Assembly (NCBI GenBank): GCA_002840125.1
Contig: PGZF01000003.1
Location: 496,001-560,000 of the forward strand
Direction of reading: 5' to 3'
From: Gammaproteobacteria bacterium HGW-Gammaproteobacteria-15
GTDB taxonomy: Bacteria > Pseudomonadota > Gammaproteobacteria > Enterobacterales > Alteromonadaceae
DNA length: 64,000 nucleotides
Notes under the pieces: model-generated
What the model saw: only the letters and a program-made list of their open reading frames with translations
Database searches by the model: none
Told to the model about the DNA's origin: nothing
In this document: positions 53,970 through 63,953 of the stretch, one piece after another
Numbering within the stretch: position 1 is the stretch's first letter
Layout: every line of letters begins with the position of its first letter
Position numbers and translations under genes: made by a program

Positions 53970-54384
53970 CCTCAGTTTGTCGGCCAGCCGGTTGTGTCAG
54001 CGGGGCATGTTATTGCTGGCGGCACTACCTGTGTTGGTATTGACAGTTACGCCGCTGGGGGTAACCGGAGTTATTCTGGTTGCTGTGATACTACCGCTAT
54101 TTTACTGGCACTGGTACGGTGTTTTACAACAGTTGCAGCAAAGCGCGGCGCTAACCATAACCGATAACAGCCAACTGCGCTGGTTTAACAGTAACTTACC
54201 GCCCGGCCGGTTATTACCTGGCGGGCTGGTTAGCCAGCATATGCTGCGGCTGCAGTGGCAGGCCGATACCGATCAGCGCTGTTACCGCAAGTGGATTTTC
54301 GCCGATCAATGTTCTGAACCGCAGTTTCGGGCGCTGGCCAGAGCCATTAGCCAGCAAAACTGGCAGTCAGGCTCTGACGTATAA
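53956..54384 (+). CDS. ygfX: YgfX (CptA) inner-membrane protein
   Basis: The 142-residue protein has two adjacent membrane segments (~17-33 and ~36-56) and a C-terminal soluble domain (~65-140), typical of YgfX/CptA. In E. coli it pairs with SdhE(CptB) and has been linked to MreB/FtsZ inhibition and to SdhE localisation. It overlaps sdhE by 14 nt and converges with nadB. Confidence 0.85.
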   Translation: MSAYNLSLSASRLCQRGMLLLAALPVLVLTVTPLGVTGVILVAVILPLFYWHWYGVLQQLQQSAALTITDNSQLRWFNSNLPPGRLLPGGLVSQHMLRLQWQADTDQRCYRKWIFADQCSEPQFRALARAISQQNWQSGSDV

Positions 54385-54398
54385 TTTAAACCGCAGCA

Positions 54399-56018
54399 TT
54401 AAACGCTGGCTTTGGGCGTGAGTACAGTTGGCTTACTATCGGGCTGGATGTCAGGGTAGTCCAGGTTGTAATGCAGGCCGCGGCTTTCTTTACGTTGCAG
54501 CGCGCAGCGGATAATCAGTTCGGCTACCTGCACCAGATTACGCAGCTCAAGTAAATTATGGCTAACACGGAAATGGCTGTAATACTCCTGAATTTCACGT
54601 TGTAACAACTCTACCCGGTGCAGCGCACGCTCCAGCCGTTTATTGGTGCGCACTATGCCGACGTAATCCCACATAAATAACCGCAGTTCATGCCAGTTGT
54701 GAGTAATAACCACTTCTTCATCTGAATCGTTGACACGACTGTCATCCCACGGAGGCAATAACGGCAGTTCGCTGCTGCTATCGAGCTGCGCCAGTATATG
54801 GCTGGCTGCAGCCTGAGCAAACACCACGCATTCGAGCAGCGAATTACTCGCCATACGGTTAGCGCCGTGTAAGCCGGTATAGGCAACTTCGCCAATGGCG
54901 TACAGGTTGCTGATATCGGTCTGGCCATTTAAGTTGGTCATTACGCCACCGCAAGTGTAATGCGCGGCCGGTACTACCGGGATAGGCTGGCGGGTTATAT
55001 CAATACCGACGCTTAAGCATTTGGCGTAAATGGTAGGAAAGTGCTCAATAACGAAGTCTTTTGGTTTATGGCTGATATCCAGATAAACACAGTTGGCGCC
55101 AAGACGTTTCATTTCATAGTCGATAGCACGGGCCACAATATCGCGCGGGGCGAGTTCGGCGCGTTCATCAAAATCCGGCATAAAGCGGCTGCCATCCGGC
55201 CGTTTTAAATAGGCACCTTCACCGCGCATCGCTTCGGTAATTAAAAAGTTAGGGGCATCCGGATGATACAAACTGGTGGGGTGAAATTGGTTAAATTCCA
55301 TATTAGCCACCCGGCAACCGGCGCGCCAGGCCATGGCTATACCATCGCCGCTGGCAACATCGGGGTTGCTGGTGTACAGATACACCTTGCTGGCACCACC
55401 GGTAGCCAATGCAATAAAGCGGGCGCGCACCAGCTCAACTTTTGCTGCGTCTTTATTCCAGACATAGGCACCATAACAGCGCTTTGGCTCGCGGCCAATT
55501 TTACGGCCGTTAATTAAGTCGATGGCGTTGTAGTTTTCCAGCAGTTGAATATTAGGGTGGTTTTTTACCTGATCTACCAGGGTGATCTGTACGGCCTGGC
55601 CGGTGGCATCGGCAGCATGCAAAATTCGCCGGTGGCTGTGGCCGCCTTCACGGGTCAGGTGATACTTCAGGCTGCCGTCTTCATCTTTATACTGATCAAA
55701 CGGCACGCCCTGAGCAATCAGCCATTCCATCGCCGCTTTGGCATTACCGGCAGTAAATTGTACTGCAGCTTCATCACACAGGCCGGCACCGGCAACCAGG
55801 GTGTCGTCAACGTGAGATGCTATACTGTCGTTTTCATCAAACACCGCAGCTATGCCACCCTGCGCATACAGGGTAGAGCCTTCACGCAGCGGGCCTTTAC
55901 TAAGTACCAGCACACTGGCTTTATCTGCCAGTTGCAGCGCCAGCGACAATCCGGCAGCACCGCTGCCGATAATTAATACATCACAGAGATATTCTTTTGC
56001 TTGCGTCATGCGATACAC
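54399..56018 (-). CDS. nadB: L-aspartate oxidase
   Basis: This 539-residue FAD enzyme (E. coli 540) oxidises L-aspartate to iminoaspartate, the first step of NAD synthesis. It has a dinucleotide motif [17 protein letters not shown], the SxxAQGGIAA motif ([14 protein letters not shown]), RTHR-like [14 protein letters not shown] and [15 protein letters not shown], plus the family HPTSLY. It is divergent from rpoE as in E. coli. Confidence 0.96.
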   Translation of the reverse strand: MYRMTQAKEYLCDVLIIGSGAAGLSLALQLADKASVLVLSKGPLREGSTLYAQGGIAAVFDENDSIASHVDDTLVAGAGLCDEAAVQFTAGNAKAAMEWLIAQGVPFDQYKDEDGSLKYHLTREGGHSHRRILHAADATGQAVQITLVDQVKNHPNIQLLENYNAIDLINGRKIGREPKRCYGAYVWNKDAAKVELVRARFIALATGGASKVYLYTSNPDVASGDGIAMAWRAGCRVANMEFNQFHPTSLYHPDAPNFLITEAMRGEGAYLKRPDGSRFMPDFDERAELAPRDIVARAIDYEMKRLGANCVYLDISHKPKDFVIEHFPTIYAKCLSVGIDITRQPIPVVPAAHYTCGGVMTNLNGQTDISNLYAIGEVAYTGLHGANRMASNSLLECVVFAQAAASHILAQLDSSSELPLLPPWDDSRVNDSDEEVVITHNWHELRLFMWDYVGIVRTNKRLERALHRVELLQREIQEYYSHFRVSHNLLELRNLVQVAELIIRCALQRKESRGLHYNLDYPDIQPDSKPTVLTPKASV

Positions 56019-56068
56019 TTGCCATCAGTCAATGTCGGGCTATTGTAGCTTTTTTGCCAAACTTAGCA

Positions 56069-56095
56069 GAACTATTTCTGCGCATCCGAGTCATA
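56069..56095 (+). promoter_or_regulatory. Candidate sigma-E-type promoter upstream of rpoE
   Basis: GAACTA (56069-56074), a 15 nt spacer and GTCATA (56090-56095) resemble the GGAACTT / TCTGA-TCAAA extracytoplasmic promoter pattern. They sit 63 bp before the rpoE ATG, where autoregulation is expected. Confidence 0.4.
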
Positions 56096-56157
56096 GCAAC
56101 ACGCTAGACCAGCGCCAGTAAATAGAACGATTAGTATTACAGGGGATTAGCTCGGAT

Positions 56158-56674
56158 ATGAGCGAGCAAGAATTGGACTGGCAGATTGTCCAGCGTGTAC
56201 AACAAGGTGATAAAGCGGCGTTTAATGTATTGGTGCGAAAATATCAGCACCGCGGAAGCCTTTATTAAAGCGTACAGGGCTATCCCTGGGTTTCGTGGCG
56301 AAAGCGCGTTTTATACCTGGCTTTACCGTATTGCGGTAAACAGTGCAAAGAATTATCTGGTTGCTAATGGCCGTAAGCCACCGGCAACCGATGTTGATGC
56401 AGAAGATGCTGAATACTTTGAAGGCAGCGATGCATTAAAGGAACAAGATTCACCGGAAAAGTTGTTATTGTCCGATGAAATTCGTAATGTGGTGTTTAGC
56501 ACCATAGAGAAATTACCTGACGAACTTCGCACTGCTATTACGCTGCGTGAACTTGAAGGGTTAAGCTATGAAGAAATCGCGGAAGTCATGGGGTGCCCGA
56601 TAGGCACCGTAAGAAGCCGTATCTTCCGGGCGCGTGAGGCAATTGATTTGCAGCTTAAGCCGTTAATAAGCTAG
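56158..56674 (+). pseudogene. rpoE: RpoE sigma factor gene with internal deletion and frameshift
   Basis: From ATG 56158 the frame reads MSEQELDWQIVQRVQQGDKA ... RKYQHR, a normal RpoE N-terminus, then hits TAA at 56266-56268. Downstream in another frame the protein resumes at EAFIKAYRAIPGFRGESAF and runs intact to 56674, including region 4 (GLSYEEIAEVMGCPIGTVRSRIF). Compared with the E. coli sequence, about 20 residues between YQHK and EAFIKAYR are missing and only 4 nt join the two parts, so about 56 nt are absent. The lost part lies in region 2, needed for core binding. An assembly error or a real mutation are both possible; as written no functional sigma-E can be made. Confidence 0.85.
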
Positions 56675-56715
56675 CAGTCAGGGCAAAAACCAGTAATTTT
56701 AAGACAGGAAACATT

Positions 56716-57345
56716 ATGTCGTCAGAAAATCAGGATTGGCTCTCTGCTGCCAGTGATAACCAGCCACTGAGTAAAGCACAACTGGACAGTTTGCTTAATG
56801 ATGCTCAGTTGCAACACCAGCTTGAACGCTATCACTTGATCGGTGCTGTGTTACGTCGTGAACCGCAAAGCCCGATAACGGCCGATTTTGCAGACAACTT
56901 TGCTGCCCAGTTGGCTGATGAGCCGGTGTATCAATTGCAATCTGATCGCAACCTGTTAAAACGGCTACGCAATACTGTGTCAGTTGCTGCCAATGGCCGC
57001 TGGTTACAGCCGGTAGCCCAAGGTGCAGTAGCGGCGGGTGTTGCCTTAATGGCCGTGTTTGGTGTGCAGCAGTATCAGCAGTCACCACAGCAAGATGCCT
57101 TTACGCCATTGCCGGTGTTACAAACCCAGCCGATAGCAGGTTTTGCCACGCCGGTAAGTTTAAGCCAGACCACAGTTAACGACCGTTTTGCCGAGCAGGA
57201 ACAGCAAGCAATGCTGGAGCAGCAAAAACGCCTGCAGGCGCTGTTAAATGCGCACCGCCAACAGGTACGGGTGATGGAACACTCTCAGCAGGCTAAACAG
57301 AATAGCAACAACGCTGATGGAAAAGATCAAAACGAGCAACAATGA
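56716..57345 (+). CDS. rseA: Anti-sigma-E factor RseA
   Basis: This 209-residue inner-membrane anti-sigma factor has a cytoplasmic sigma-binding domain (~1-95) with LSKAQLDSLLND and RYHLIGAVLR, one membrane segment (~96-117, AVAAGVALMAVFGV) and a periplasmic Gln-rich tail that would be cut by DegS. GGAAAC precedes the ATG. It overlaps rseB (ATGA). The gene is intact although the upstream sigma gene is not. Confidence 0.92.
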   Translation: MSSENQDWLSAASDNQPLSKAQLDSLLNDAQLQHQLERYHLIGAVLRREPQSPITADFADNFAAQLADEPVYQLQSDRNLLKRLRNTVSVAANGRWLQPVAQGAVAAGVALMAVFGVQQYQQSPQQDAFTPLPVLQTQPIAGFATPVSLSQTTVNDRFAEQEQQAMLEQQKRLQALLNAHRQQVRVMEHSQQAKQNSNNADGKDQNEQQ

Positions 57346-58271
57346 TGCGATTCACTGGCTTTTGTAGTGCCATAGTGTTGGTTGTAGTATCCGGGCTGGT
57401 TCAGGCCGAGCCATCGGCGTGGGCCTTGTTCGACAAAGTACAAAATGCGGTAAAACAGTATAATTTTGATACCTCTTTTGTGGTGTTAAAGGGCAGTAAA
57501 GTAGACACTTACCGCTGGATACATGGCCGCACCGCTGAGCATGAAATTGAACACCTTATTCCGCTGGATACCAATGGCGTAGATATTCTGCGCCGCGATA
57601 ACCAAATTTATTATCTGCTGACCGACCGGCCTGCTTTCGTCACTCAGGGCTCCAGTATTCCTGAATTACCTGCATTACTGTTTGAAGCAAAAGATAATAT
57701 CAGCCGTTTATACAACGCCGTTGCCGGCAGCAGTTTGGTGATGTCTGGCCGCAGTGCGCAATTATTGCGTCTGACAGCTAAAGATGCTGGTCGATACAGT
57801 TACTGGTTATGGTTGGACGATGAAACTGGTTTTCCGCTGCGTATTGACACCTTATCCGATCAGCAAACGGCACTGGAGCGCTGGCTGGTTACCCATATGC
57901 AAATCAGCCCTGAACTGCCAGAGAACTTAAATGCGCTGATGGCAGCAGAGTTGCCGCAACCGGCAGATACGATAACCAAAGCCGCCCCCGAAGCCCGGCA
58001 CAAACTGACCTGGTTGCCACAAGGCTACCAGCCAATTGTTGACCCGGCTGGCATTCCGCAGCTTGAAAGCAGTTTACTAAGCTATTGGCTGCTAAGTGAC
58101 GGTTTGCATCAGGTATCGGTTTTTGTGCAGAACTCTCAACAGTTGCCTACTCAGGCTTACCGCGATGGCGCCACGACTATTTACGTGCAAACCAGTAACC
58201 AGCTCGAGGTTACCGTTATCGGGCCGGTAAGTATTGAAACTGCCCGTCAGCTGGCAGCAGCAGTGCACTGA
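57342..58271 (+). CDS. rseB: Sigma-E regulator RseB
   Basis: The 309-residue periplasmic protein has a signal peptide (MMRFTGFCSAIVLVVVSGLVQA). RseB binds RseA and shields it from DegS until it senses mislocalised lipopolysaccharide or lipoprotein. The N-terminal LolA-like domain (~25-205) includes FDTSFVVLKGSKVDTYRWIHG and the C-terminal domain (~220-309) TWLPQGYQPI. It overlaps rseA by 4 nt and rseC by 1 nt. Confidence 0.93.
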   Translation: MMRFTGFCSAIVLVVVSGLVQAEPSAWALFDKVQNAVKQYNFDTSFVVLKGSKVDTYRWIHGRTAEHEIEHLIPLDTNGVDILRRDNQIYYLLTDRPAFVTQGSSIPELPALLFEAKDNISRLYNAVAGSSLVMSGRSAQLLRLTAKDAGRYSYWLWLDDETGFPLRIDTLSDQQTALERWLVTHMQISPELPENLNALMAAELPQPADTITKAAPEARHKLTWLPQGYQPIVDPAGIPQLESSLLSYWLLSDGLHQVSVFVQNSQQLPTQAYRDGATTIYVQTSNQLEVTVIGPVSIETARQLAAAVH

Positions 58272-58726
58272 TGGTAGAAGAAATTGCTACTGTGGCGTTT
58301 TGTGAGGGCGATGGCGTTTGGTTAACCACCACGCCTGTTGCCAGTTGTAATGCCTGCAACGTCAGCGATGACTGCGGTACCGGCATAGTAGCTAAAACCC
58401 TGACACCCCGGCAGCAACGTTTTTTTGTCCCTACCGCTTTATCATTATTACCCGGCGAACAGGTTAAAATTGGCCTGAATGAGCAAAGCCTGATTATGGC
58501 CGCGCTGATGGTATATTTATTACCCTTAGTGCTGCTATTGCTGCTGGCGCTGCTTGGCAATGCCGCGGGTTTAGCCGAAGGCTGGATTATGCTGCTGGCG
58601 CTCGGTGGTACCGCAAGCGGTTTTATGCTGGCCCGGCGTTACGGCCAGCAGCAGGAAAAACGTACCCAGATTGTTATCCTCGAAGTTCTGCCCTCCCTTG
58701 GTGTACAACAGCACGCCGTGTCGTAA
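58271..58726 (+). CDS. rseC: RseC / RsxC-reducing-type membrane protein
   Basis: The 151-residue inner-membrane protein has an N-terminal cytoplasmic domain with a cysteine cluster (ASCNACNVSDDCGTG), the presumed Fe-S site, then two membrane segments (~77-97 and ~102-121). In E. coli RseC modestly affects sigma-E and with RsxABCDGE keeps SoxR reduced. It is the last gene of the rpoE-rseABC unit, overlapping rseB by one base. Confidence 0.92.
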   Translation: MVEEIATVAFCEGDGVWLTTTPVASCNACNVSDDCGTGIVAKTLTPRQQRFFVPTALSLLPGEQVKIGLNEQSLIMAALMVYLLPLVLLLLLALLGNAAGLAEGWIMLLALGGTASGFMLARRYGQQQEKRTQIVILEVLPSLGVQQHAVS

Positions 58727-58843
58727 CACTTTTGCCTGCAGGATAGCGCAGCGCTTTGAATAACACATAGCAAGCTGCCGCCGGATAGAGTACAATTCGC
58801 GCTAATTTTCGGAATAACCCGCGTCAGCGCAGGAGGTTGCGAC

Positions 58844-58909
58844 TTGTCGTTATCGAGTTTGCTGCTTTGCGTTACGCCCACAGTTTTGCGGACAACATGC
58901 CTAAACTAA
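58844..58909 (+). CDS. Candidate 21-codon leader ORF overlapping lepA start
   Basis: A perfect AGGAGG (58831-58836) is followed after 7 nt by TTG 58844, which opens [21 protein letters not shown] and stops at 58907-58909, 13 nt inside lepA in another frame. lepA's own ATG at 58897 has only a weak site. Translational coupling is suggested but the TTG start is uncertain. Confidence 0.35.
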   Translation: MSLSSLLLCVTPTVLRTTCLN

Positions 58910-60696
58910 ATCACATCAGAAACTTTTCTATTATTGCCCATATCGACCATGGTAAATCTACGCTGTCTGATCGGTTAATTCAGTACTGTGGCGGTTTATC
59001 TGATCGTGAAATGCAGCAACAGGTGCTGGATTCGATGGATCTCGAACGTGAGCGCGGTATTACCATCAAAGCACAGAGCGTTACGCTGTATTACCCGGCT
59101 GATGATGGCAACACCTACCAGTTAAACTTTATCGACACGCCTGGCCACGTTGATTTTACTTATGAAGTAAGCCGGTCACTGGCGGCCTGTGAAGGCGCAT
59201 TACTGGTAGTTGACGCCGGCCAGGGCGTAGAAGCGCAAACGGTAGCAAACTGCTACACCGCGCTGGAAATGAATTTAGAAGTATTACCGGTACTGAATAA
59301 AATTGACTTGCCGCAGGCAGATCCGGACCGGGTAGCAGAAGAAATTGAAGATATTATCGGTATTGAAGCCATTGGTGCGGTGCAGTGTTCAGCGAAAACC
59401 GGCCTTGGCATAAAAGATGTGCTGGAAACTATCGTTAAGAAAATACCGCCACCGGAAGGTGAACCCGAGCAGCCAACTCAGGCACTGATTATTGACTCCT
59501 GGTTTGATGCTTATCAGGGCGTGGTATCACTGGTACGGGTAAAACACGGCAGCATTAAAGCCAAAGATAAAATTAAAGTGATGTCTACCGGCCAAAGCTA
59601 CGAAGTAGACAAAGTTGGCGTATTTAGCCCCAAAGCCACTAACACCGGCGAGTTAAAAACCGGTGAGGTAGGCTTTGTTATTGCCGGTATCAAAGAGATT
59701 AAAGGTGCGCCGGTAGGCGATACCTTAACCCTGGCAAAAAACAGTGCTGAAAAACCGCTGCCGGGTTTTAAACGTATTAAGCCACAGGTTTATGCCGGGG
59801 TGTTCCCGGTATCCAGTGACGATTACGAAGATTTCCGCGATGCGCTGGCCAAACTCAGCCTGAACGATTCGTCGCTGTTTTATGAGCCGGAAAACTCCGG
59901 TGCACTGGGTTTTGGTTTCCGTATTGGTTTCCTTGGCATGTTACACATGGAAATTATTCAGGAACGCTTAGAGCGCGAATACGACCTGGATCTTATCACC
60001 ACTGCTCCTACCGTAGTGTACGAAGTGTTGAAAAAGAATGGTGAAACTGTACTGGTAGACAACCCCAGTGCGTTACCAGCGGTAAACGATATTGATGAAA
60101 TTCGCGAACCTATAGTAGAAGCGCATATTCTGGTACCGCAGGAATACCTGGGTAACGTTATTACCCTGTGTATTGAAAAACGCGGTGTGCAAGTTAGCAT
60201 GAGCTATCATGGTCGTCAGGTGGCGGTGGTGTACGAGCTGCCAATGGCTGAAGTCGTGATGGACTTTTTTGACCGGTTAAAATCAACCAGCCGTGGTTAT
60301 GCCTCGCTGGATTACAGCTTTAAGCGCTTCCAAACCTCGAACATGCAGCGGGTGGATATTTTGATCAACGGCGAGCGTGTCGATGCGCTGGCTATTATCA
60401 GCCATATCGATTTCGCTCAGGGCCGTGGCCGGCAGCTGGCAGAAAAGTTAAAAGAGCTGATCCCACGGCAGATGTTCGATATCGCTATTCAGGCGGCAAT
60501 CGGTAACCATGTTATTGCCCGTACCACCATTAAGCAGATGCGTAAAAACGTACTGGCGAAATGTTATGGCGGTGACATCAGCCGGAAGAAAAAACTGCTG
60601 CAAAAGCAAAAAGACGGTAAAAAACGCATGAAGCAGGTAGGTAATGTGGAAGTTCCACAGGAAGCCTTCCTCGCCATTCTGAAAGTGGGTAAATAA
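58897..60696 (+). CDS. lepA: Elongation factor 4 (LepA)
   Basis: This 599-residue translational GTPase has exactly the E. coli length. G1 is [10 protein letters not shown]3 DTPGHVDF and G4 NKID, followed by the EF-G-like domains and the unique C-terminal domain ([25 protein letters not shown]). LepA affects ribosome assembly, initiation and back-translocation. I start at [15 protein letters not shown] (58897), the family start. It is in the conserved lepA-lepB-rnc-era-recO-pdxJ order. Confidence 0.97.
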   Translation: MPKLNHIRNFSIIAHIDHGKSTLSDRLIQYCGGLSDREMQQQVLDSMDLERERGITIKAQSVTLYYPADDGNTYQLNFIDTPGHVDFTYEVSRSLAACEGALLVVDAGQGVEAQTVANCYTALEMNLEVLPVLNKIDLPQADPDRVAEEIEDIIGIEAIGAVQCSAKTGLGIKDVLETIVKKIPPPEGEPEQPTQALIIDSWFDAYQGVVSLVRVKHGSIKAKDKIKVMSTGQSYEVDKVGVFSPKATNTGELKTGEVGFVIAGIKEIKGAPVGDTLTLAKNSAEKPLPGFKRIKPQVYAGVFPVSSDDYEDFRDALAKLSLNDSSLFYEPENSGALGFGFRIGFLGMLHMEIIQERLEREYDLDLITTAPTVVYEVLKKNGETVLVDNPSALPAVNDIDEIREPIVEAHILVPQEYLGNVITLCIEKRGVQVSMSYHGRQVAVVYELPMAEVVMDFFDRLKSTSRGYASLDYSFKRFQTSNMQRVDILINGERVDALAIISHIDFAQGRGRQLAEKLKELIPRQMFDIAIQAAIGNHVIARTTIKQMRKNVLAKCYGGDISRKKKLLQKQKDGKKRMKQVGNVEVPQEAFLAILKVGK

Positions 60697-60709
60697 ATAA
60701 GGGATTTAC

Positions 60710-61633
60710 ATGGCAGGTTATTTTGCAATCTTCCTGGTGTTATTGACACTGGCCAGCGGTTTGATCTGGTTATTGGATGCTTTGGTGCTGGCGCCAAAGC
60801 GCCAGCAAAAACTGGTTAGCGCACAAACCGCAGCTGGCGGTGAGCTGCCGCTTGAAGCCGGTGAAGAGCTGCTCAAAGAGCCGCAACTGGTAGAAACAGC
60901 AAAATCTATTTTTCCTGTTATTGCCCTGATCACTATTTTCCGCTCTTTTATTTATGAGCCGTTTCAGATCCCATCAGGCTCGATGATGCCAACCCTGCTG
61001 GTAGGTGACTTTATTCTGGTAGAGAAATTCTCTTACGATGTTAAAGATCCGGTGTGGCGCAAAACGTTATACAGCAATAACAAGCCACAGCGTGGCGATG
61101 TGGCAGTGTTTAAATACCCCGAGCAACCCACTATCGACTATATTAAACGGGTTATTGGTGTGCCGGGCGACAGAGTTATTTATCGCAATAAGCAACTGTT
61201 TATTGAAAAAGCCTGTACCGGTGCAGAGCAGGCAGACTGTGGCAAGCTGGAAATTGTGGAGCTGAACCTGAAAAACGAGGGCGAGTATTACCATGATCAA
61301 AGCCCGCAGCGCCGTTACACTGAACAACTTGGCAAAGTCACGCATGATATTCTGCAAACACCGGCGCGGCGCGAGCATACTGAGTTTTTCTTTAAACAGC
61401 GCGGTACCGCAATTGACGAATTCGTAGTACCGGAAGGCCATTATTTTGTGCTGGGAGATAACCGCGATAACAGCCGTGACGGCCGTTTTTGGGGCTTTGT
61501 ACCCGAGCATAACATGGTAGGCAAAGCGGTATTTATCTGGATGAGTTTTGAATTTAATGAAGACCCCAACAGCTGGTTACCGGGTTGGGTGCCAACGGGT
61601 GTGCGTTTTGACCGGCTTGGGCCTATTCACTAA
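60710..61633 (+). CDS. lepB: Signal peptidase I
   Basis: This 307-residue inner-membrane serine protease removes signal peptides from exported proteins. It has membrane segments ~4-27 and ~66-82, then the catalytic dyad Ser91 (PSGSMMPTLLVGD) and Lys146 (TIDYIKRVIGVPGD), and box E GDNRDNSRDGRFWGFV. Ser91 and Lys146 fall at the same positions as in E. coli. It is 13 nt downstream of lepA. Confidence 0.97.
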   Translation: MAGYFAIFLVLLTLASGLIWLLDALVLAPKRQQKLVSAQTAAGGELPLEAGEELLKEPQLVETAKSIFPVIALITIFRSFIYEPFQIPSGSMMPTLLVGDFILVEKFSYDVKDPVWRKTLYSNNKPQRGDVAVFKYPEQPTIDYIKRVIGVPGDRVIYRNKQLFIEKACTGAEQADCGKLEIVELNLKNEGEYYHDQSPQRRYTEQLGKVTHDILQTPARREHTEFFFKQRGTAIDEFVVPEGHYFVLGDNRDNSRDGRFWGFVPEHNMVGKAVFIWMSFEFNEDPNSWLPGWVPTGVRFDRLGPIH

Positions 61634-61661
61634 GCCGTACAGGTAGCACTAAGAGACAAGC

Positions 61662-62336
61662 ATGCAAAAATCGTTAACACCGCTGATGGCCCGTTTGGGC
61701 TATCAGTTTCAACAACCGGCGCTGCTGGAACAAGCGCTAACCCACCGCAGTTGCAAAGGCCAGCACAATGAACGGCTGGAGTTTCTTGGCGACGCAATAC
61801 TAAGCTTAGTGATTGCCGAAACTTTATACGATAACTTCCCCAAAGCACGCGAAGGCGATTTAACCCGCATGCGCGCCGCGCTGGTCAAGGGCGTCACGCT
61901 GGCTGAAATTGCGCAGGAGCTGCGGTTGTCAGACCATTTGCGGCTTGGGCCGGGTGAGCTTAAAAGTGGTGGTTTTCGCCGCGAATCTATTTTAGCCGAC
62001 ACCGTTGAGGCTATTTTGGGCGCTATTTACCTTGATGCCGGTATGGCAGCCTGCAAAGAACGCATTCTGCTTTGGTTTGGCTCGCGGCTTGACACTATTA
62101 CACCAGGTGAGCAGAAAGACTCTAAAACTCTGTTGCAGGAATACCTGCAAGGTCTACGCTTAGCGTTACCGCTATACGATGTAATAGCAACCGCTGGCGA
62201 AGCGCATCAGCAAACCTTCACCGTGCGCTGCACCATAGCCGGCATGGCACCTTTTACCGCTACCGGCAGTTCACGCCGTAAGGCAGAGCAAGACGCCGCT
62301 CATATGGCGCTGGAAAAAATCAAGCATGACAGATAA
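61662..62336 (+). CDS. rnc: Ribonuclease III
   Basis: This 224-residue double-strand-specific endoribonuclease (E. coli 226) processes rRNA precursors and regulatory duplexes. The catalytic signature [18 protein letters not shown] lies at ~37-54 and the dsRNA-binding domain at ~155-222 ([22 protein letters not shown]). It overlaps era by 11 nt, as is common in this operon, and its product often autoregulates the 5' leader. Confidence 0.97.
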   Translation: MQKSLTPLMARLGYQFQQPALLEQALTHRSCKGQHNERLEFLGDAILSLVIAETLYDNFPKAREGDLTRMRAALVKGVTLAEIAQELRLSDHLRLGPGELKSGGFRRESILADTVEAILGAIYLDAGMAACKERILLWFGSRLDTITPGEQKDSKTLLQEYLQGLRLALPLYDVIATAGEAHQQTFTVRCTIAGMAPFTATGSSRRKAEQDAAHMALEKIKHDR

Positions 62337-63234
62337 CACTCAAACGCCAACCTATGCTGCTTTGGTGGCGATTGTGGGCCGGCCTAATGTGGGTAAATCG
62401 ACATTACTAAACAAGCTGGTAGGGCAAAAAGTAAGTATTACCTCAAAAAAGCCACAAACCACCCGCCATCGTATTGTGGGTATTGATACCCGTGACAATT
62501 ACCAGACAGTGTATGTAGACACCCCGGGCCTGCACAGCGAAGAGAAACGCGCTATTAACCGGCTGATGAATAAGGCCGCCGCCAGCTCTATTTTGGATGT
62601 GGAGTTTGTGCTGTTTGTGGTGGAAGGCACCCGCTGGACCGACGATGATCAGATGGTGTTAAACCGGCTTATTGCCTCGAAAAAGCCGGTGATCCTGGTA
62701 GTAAATAAAGTTGATTTGTACCGCGATAAAGACACCCTGTTGCCACATTTACAATGGCTGGGCGCGCAACTGAACTTTGTTGACGTAGTGCCACTGTCGG
62801 CAGAAACCGGCGACAACGTTGAGGCGCTGCGCTCCGTGGTACAACAGCATTTACCGCCATGTGAATTTTTCTTCCCGGATGATTATGTTACTGACCGCTC
62901 TATGCGGTTTATGGCAGCAGAAATTGTGCGGGAAAAACTGATGCGCTTCTTAGGCGATGAGTTACCTTACTCGGTGACAGTAGAAATTGAACGCTTTAAG
63001 TGGGAAGAAAAGCACTATCACATAGCGGCACTGGTATTGGTTGAGCGCGAAAGCCAAAAACGTATGGTTATCGGTAATAAAGGCGAACGGATAAAAACCA
63101 TTGCCACTGAAGCCCGTATCGATATGGCCGCCATGCTGGAGCAGCCGGTATTTTTACAGGTATGGGTTAAAGTGAAATCTGGCTGGGCTGATGATGAGCG
63201 GGCCTTGCGTAGCCTGGGTTACGGTGAAGATTAA
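62326..63234 (+). CDS. era: GTPase Era
   Basis: This 302-residue essential GTPase (E. coli 301) checks the 16S rRNA 3' end in 30S assembly. G1 is [10 protein letters not shown]3 DTPG and G4 NKVD, and a C-terminal KH domain includes [20 protein letters not shown]. It is membrane-associated in the family. It overlaps rnc by 11 nt and precedes recO by 6 nt. Confidence 0.97.
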   Translation: MTDNTQTPTYAALVAIVGRPNVGKSTLLNKLVGQKVSITSKKPQTTRHRIVGIDTRDNYQTVYVDTPGLHSEEKRAINRLMNKAAASSILDVEFVLFVVEGTRWTDDDQMVLNRLIASKKPVILVVNKVDLYRDKDTLLPHLQWLGAQLNFVDVVPLSAETGDNVEALRSVVQQHLPPCEFFFPDDYVTDRSMRFMAAEIVREKLMRFLGDELPYSVTVEIERFKWEEKHYHIAALVLVERESQKRMVIGNKGERIKTIATEARIDMAAMLEQPVFLQVWVKVKSGWADDERALRSLGYGED

Positions 63235-63240
63235 TCCGTT

Positions 63241-63924
63241 ATGCACGCTGAACTTTGGCCTGCTTTTATTTTGCACAGCCGCCAGTTTGGTGAAGACAAG
63301 CTGATTTTGCAGTTGTTGCTGCCAGAGCAGGGCCGTGTTTCTGCAGTGGTACGCAAACGACAAGGTAAGCGGCGCCTGGCCCTACAGCCGTTTCAACCGT
63401 TTATGTTGCAGCTTAGCGGCCGCACTGAGCTAAAAACGGTAAAAAGCATAGACGAAGCCGCTGCAGCTTTTTTATTTAGCGGCAAGGTGCTATATAGCGG
63501 CATTTACCTCAATGAACTGATATGCCGTTTGTGGCCGGATAACTTAGCGGCTGAACAGTTGTTTAATGTTTATCAGCACAGCCTGCAACAGCTTATGCTG
63601 GTACAACAGGGCAGCGCCGAGCTTGAACCCTGTTTACGTGAATTTGAGTTTGCACTGCTGACAGAGCTTGGCCAGCCGATTGACTGGCAGCAAGATGCTG
63701 ATGGTAATCCGCTAAATACGGCTTTATGTTATCAGTGGCAACACGAGCAAGGCTTTGTGGCTGCCGCTAATGGCTTTGACGCTGCGCACTTATTGAATAT
63801 TGGCAATGGCCAGTGGCACAGTGCTGACACCCGCCGCTGTGCCAAACAGTTAAGCCGGCAAATTCTGGCACCCTTGCTTGGCAGTAAACCGCTGGCCAGC
63901 AGAGCGCTGTTTGAAGGCGGCTGA
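63241..63924 (+). CDS. recO: DNA repair protein RecO
   Basis: The 227-residue protein (E. coli 242) has an N-terminal OB fold (LHSRQFGEDKLILQLLLPEQGRVSAVVRK) and a C-terminal helical domain. RecO anneals ssDNA and with RecR loads RecA on SSB-coated DNA. No Cys4 zinc site is present, as in E. coli. The position between era and pdxJ is conserved. Confidence 0.94.
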   Translation: MHAELWPAFILHSRQFGEDKLILQLLLPEQGRVSAVVRKRQGKRRLALQPFQPFMLQLSGRTELKTVKSIDEAAAAFLFSGKVLYSGIYLNELICRLWPDNLAAEQLFNVYQHSLQQLMLVQQGSAELEPCLREFEFALLTELGQPIDWQQDADGNPLNTALCYQWQHEQGFVAAANGFDAAHLLNIGNGQWHSADTRRCAKQLSRQILAPLLGSKPLASRALFEGG

Positions 63925-63953
63925 TTTTTTATTTTTATCGTCCGGAGTCTGCT

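Noticed and set aside
56186..56674. A single 162-residue sigma factor starting at TTG 56186
   Set aside because: Its first ~23 residues are out-of-frame rpoE sequence unlike any sigma factor; the locus is better described as a disrupted rpoE.
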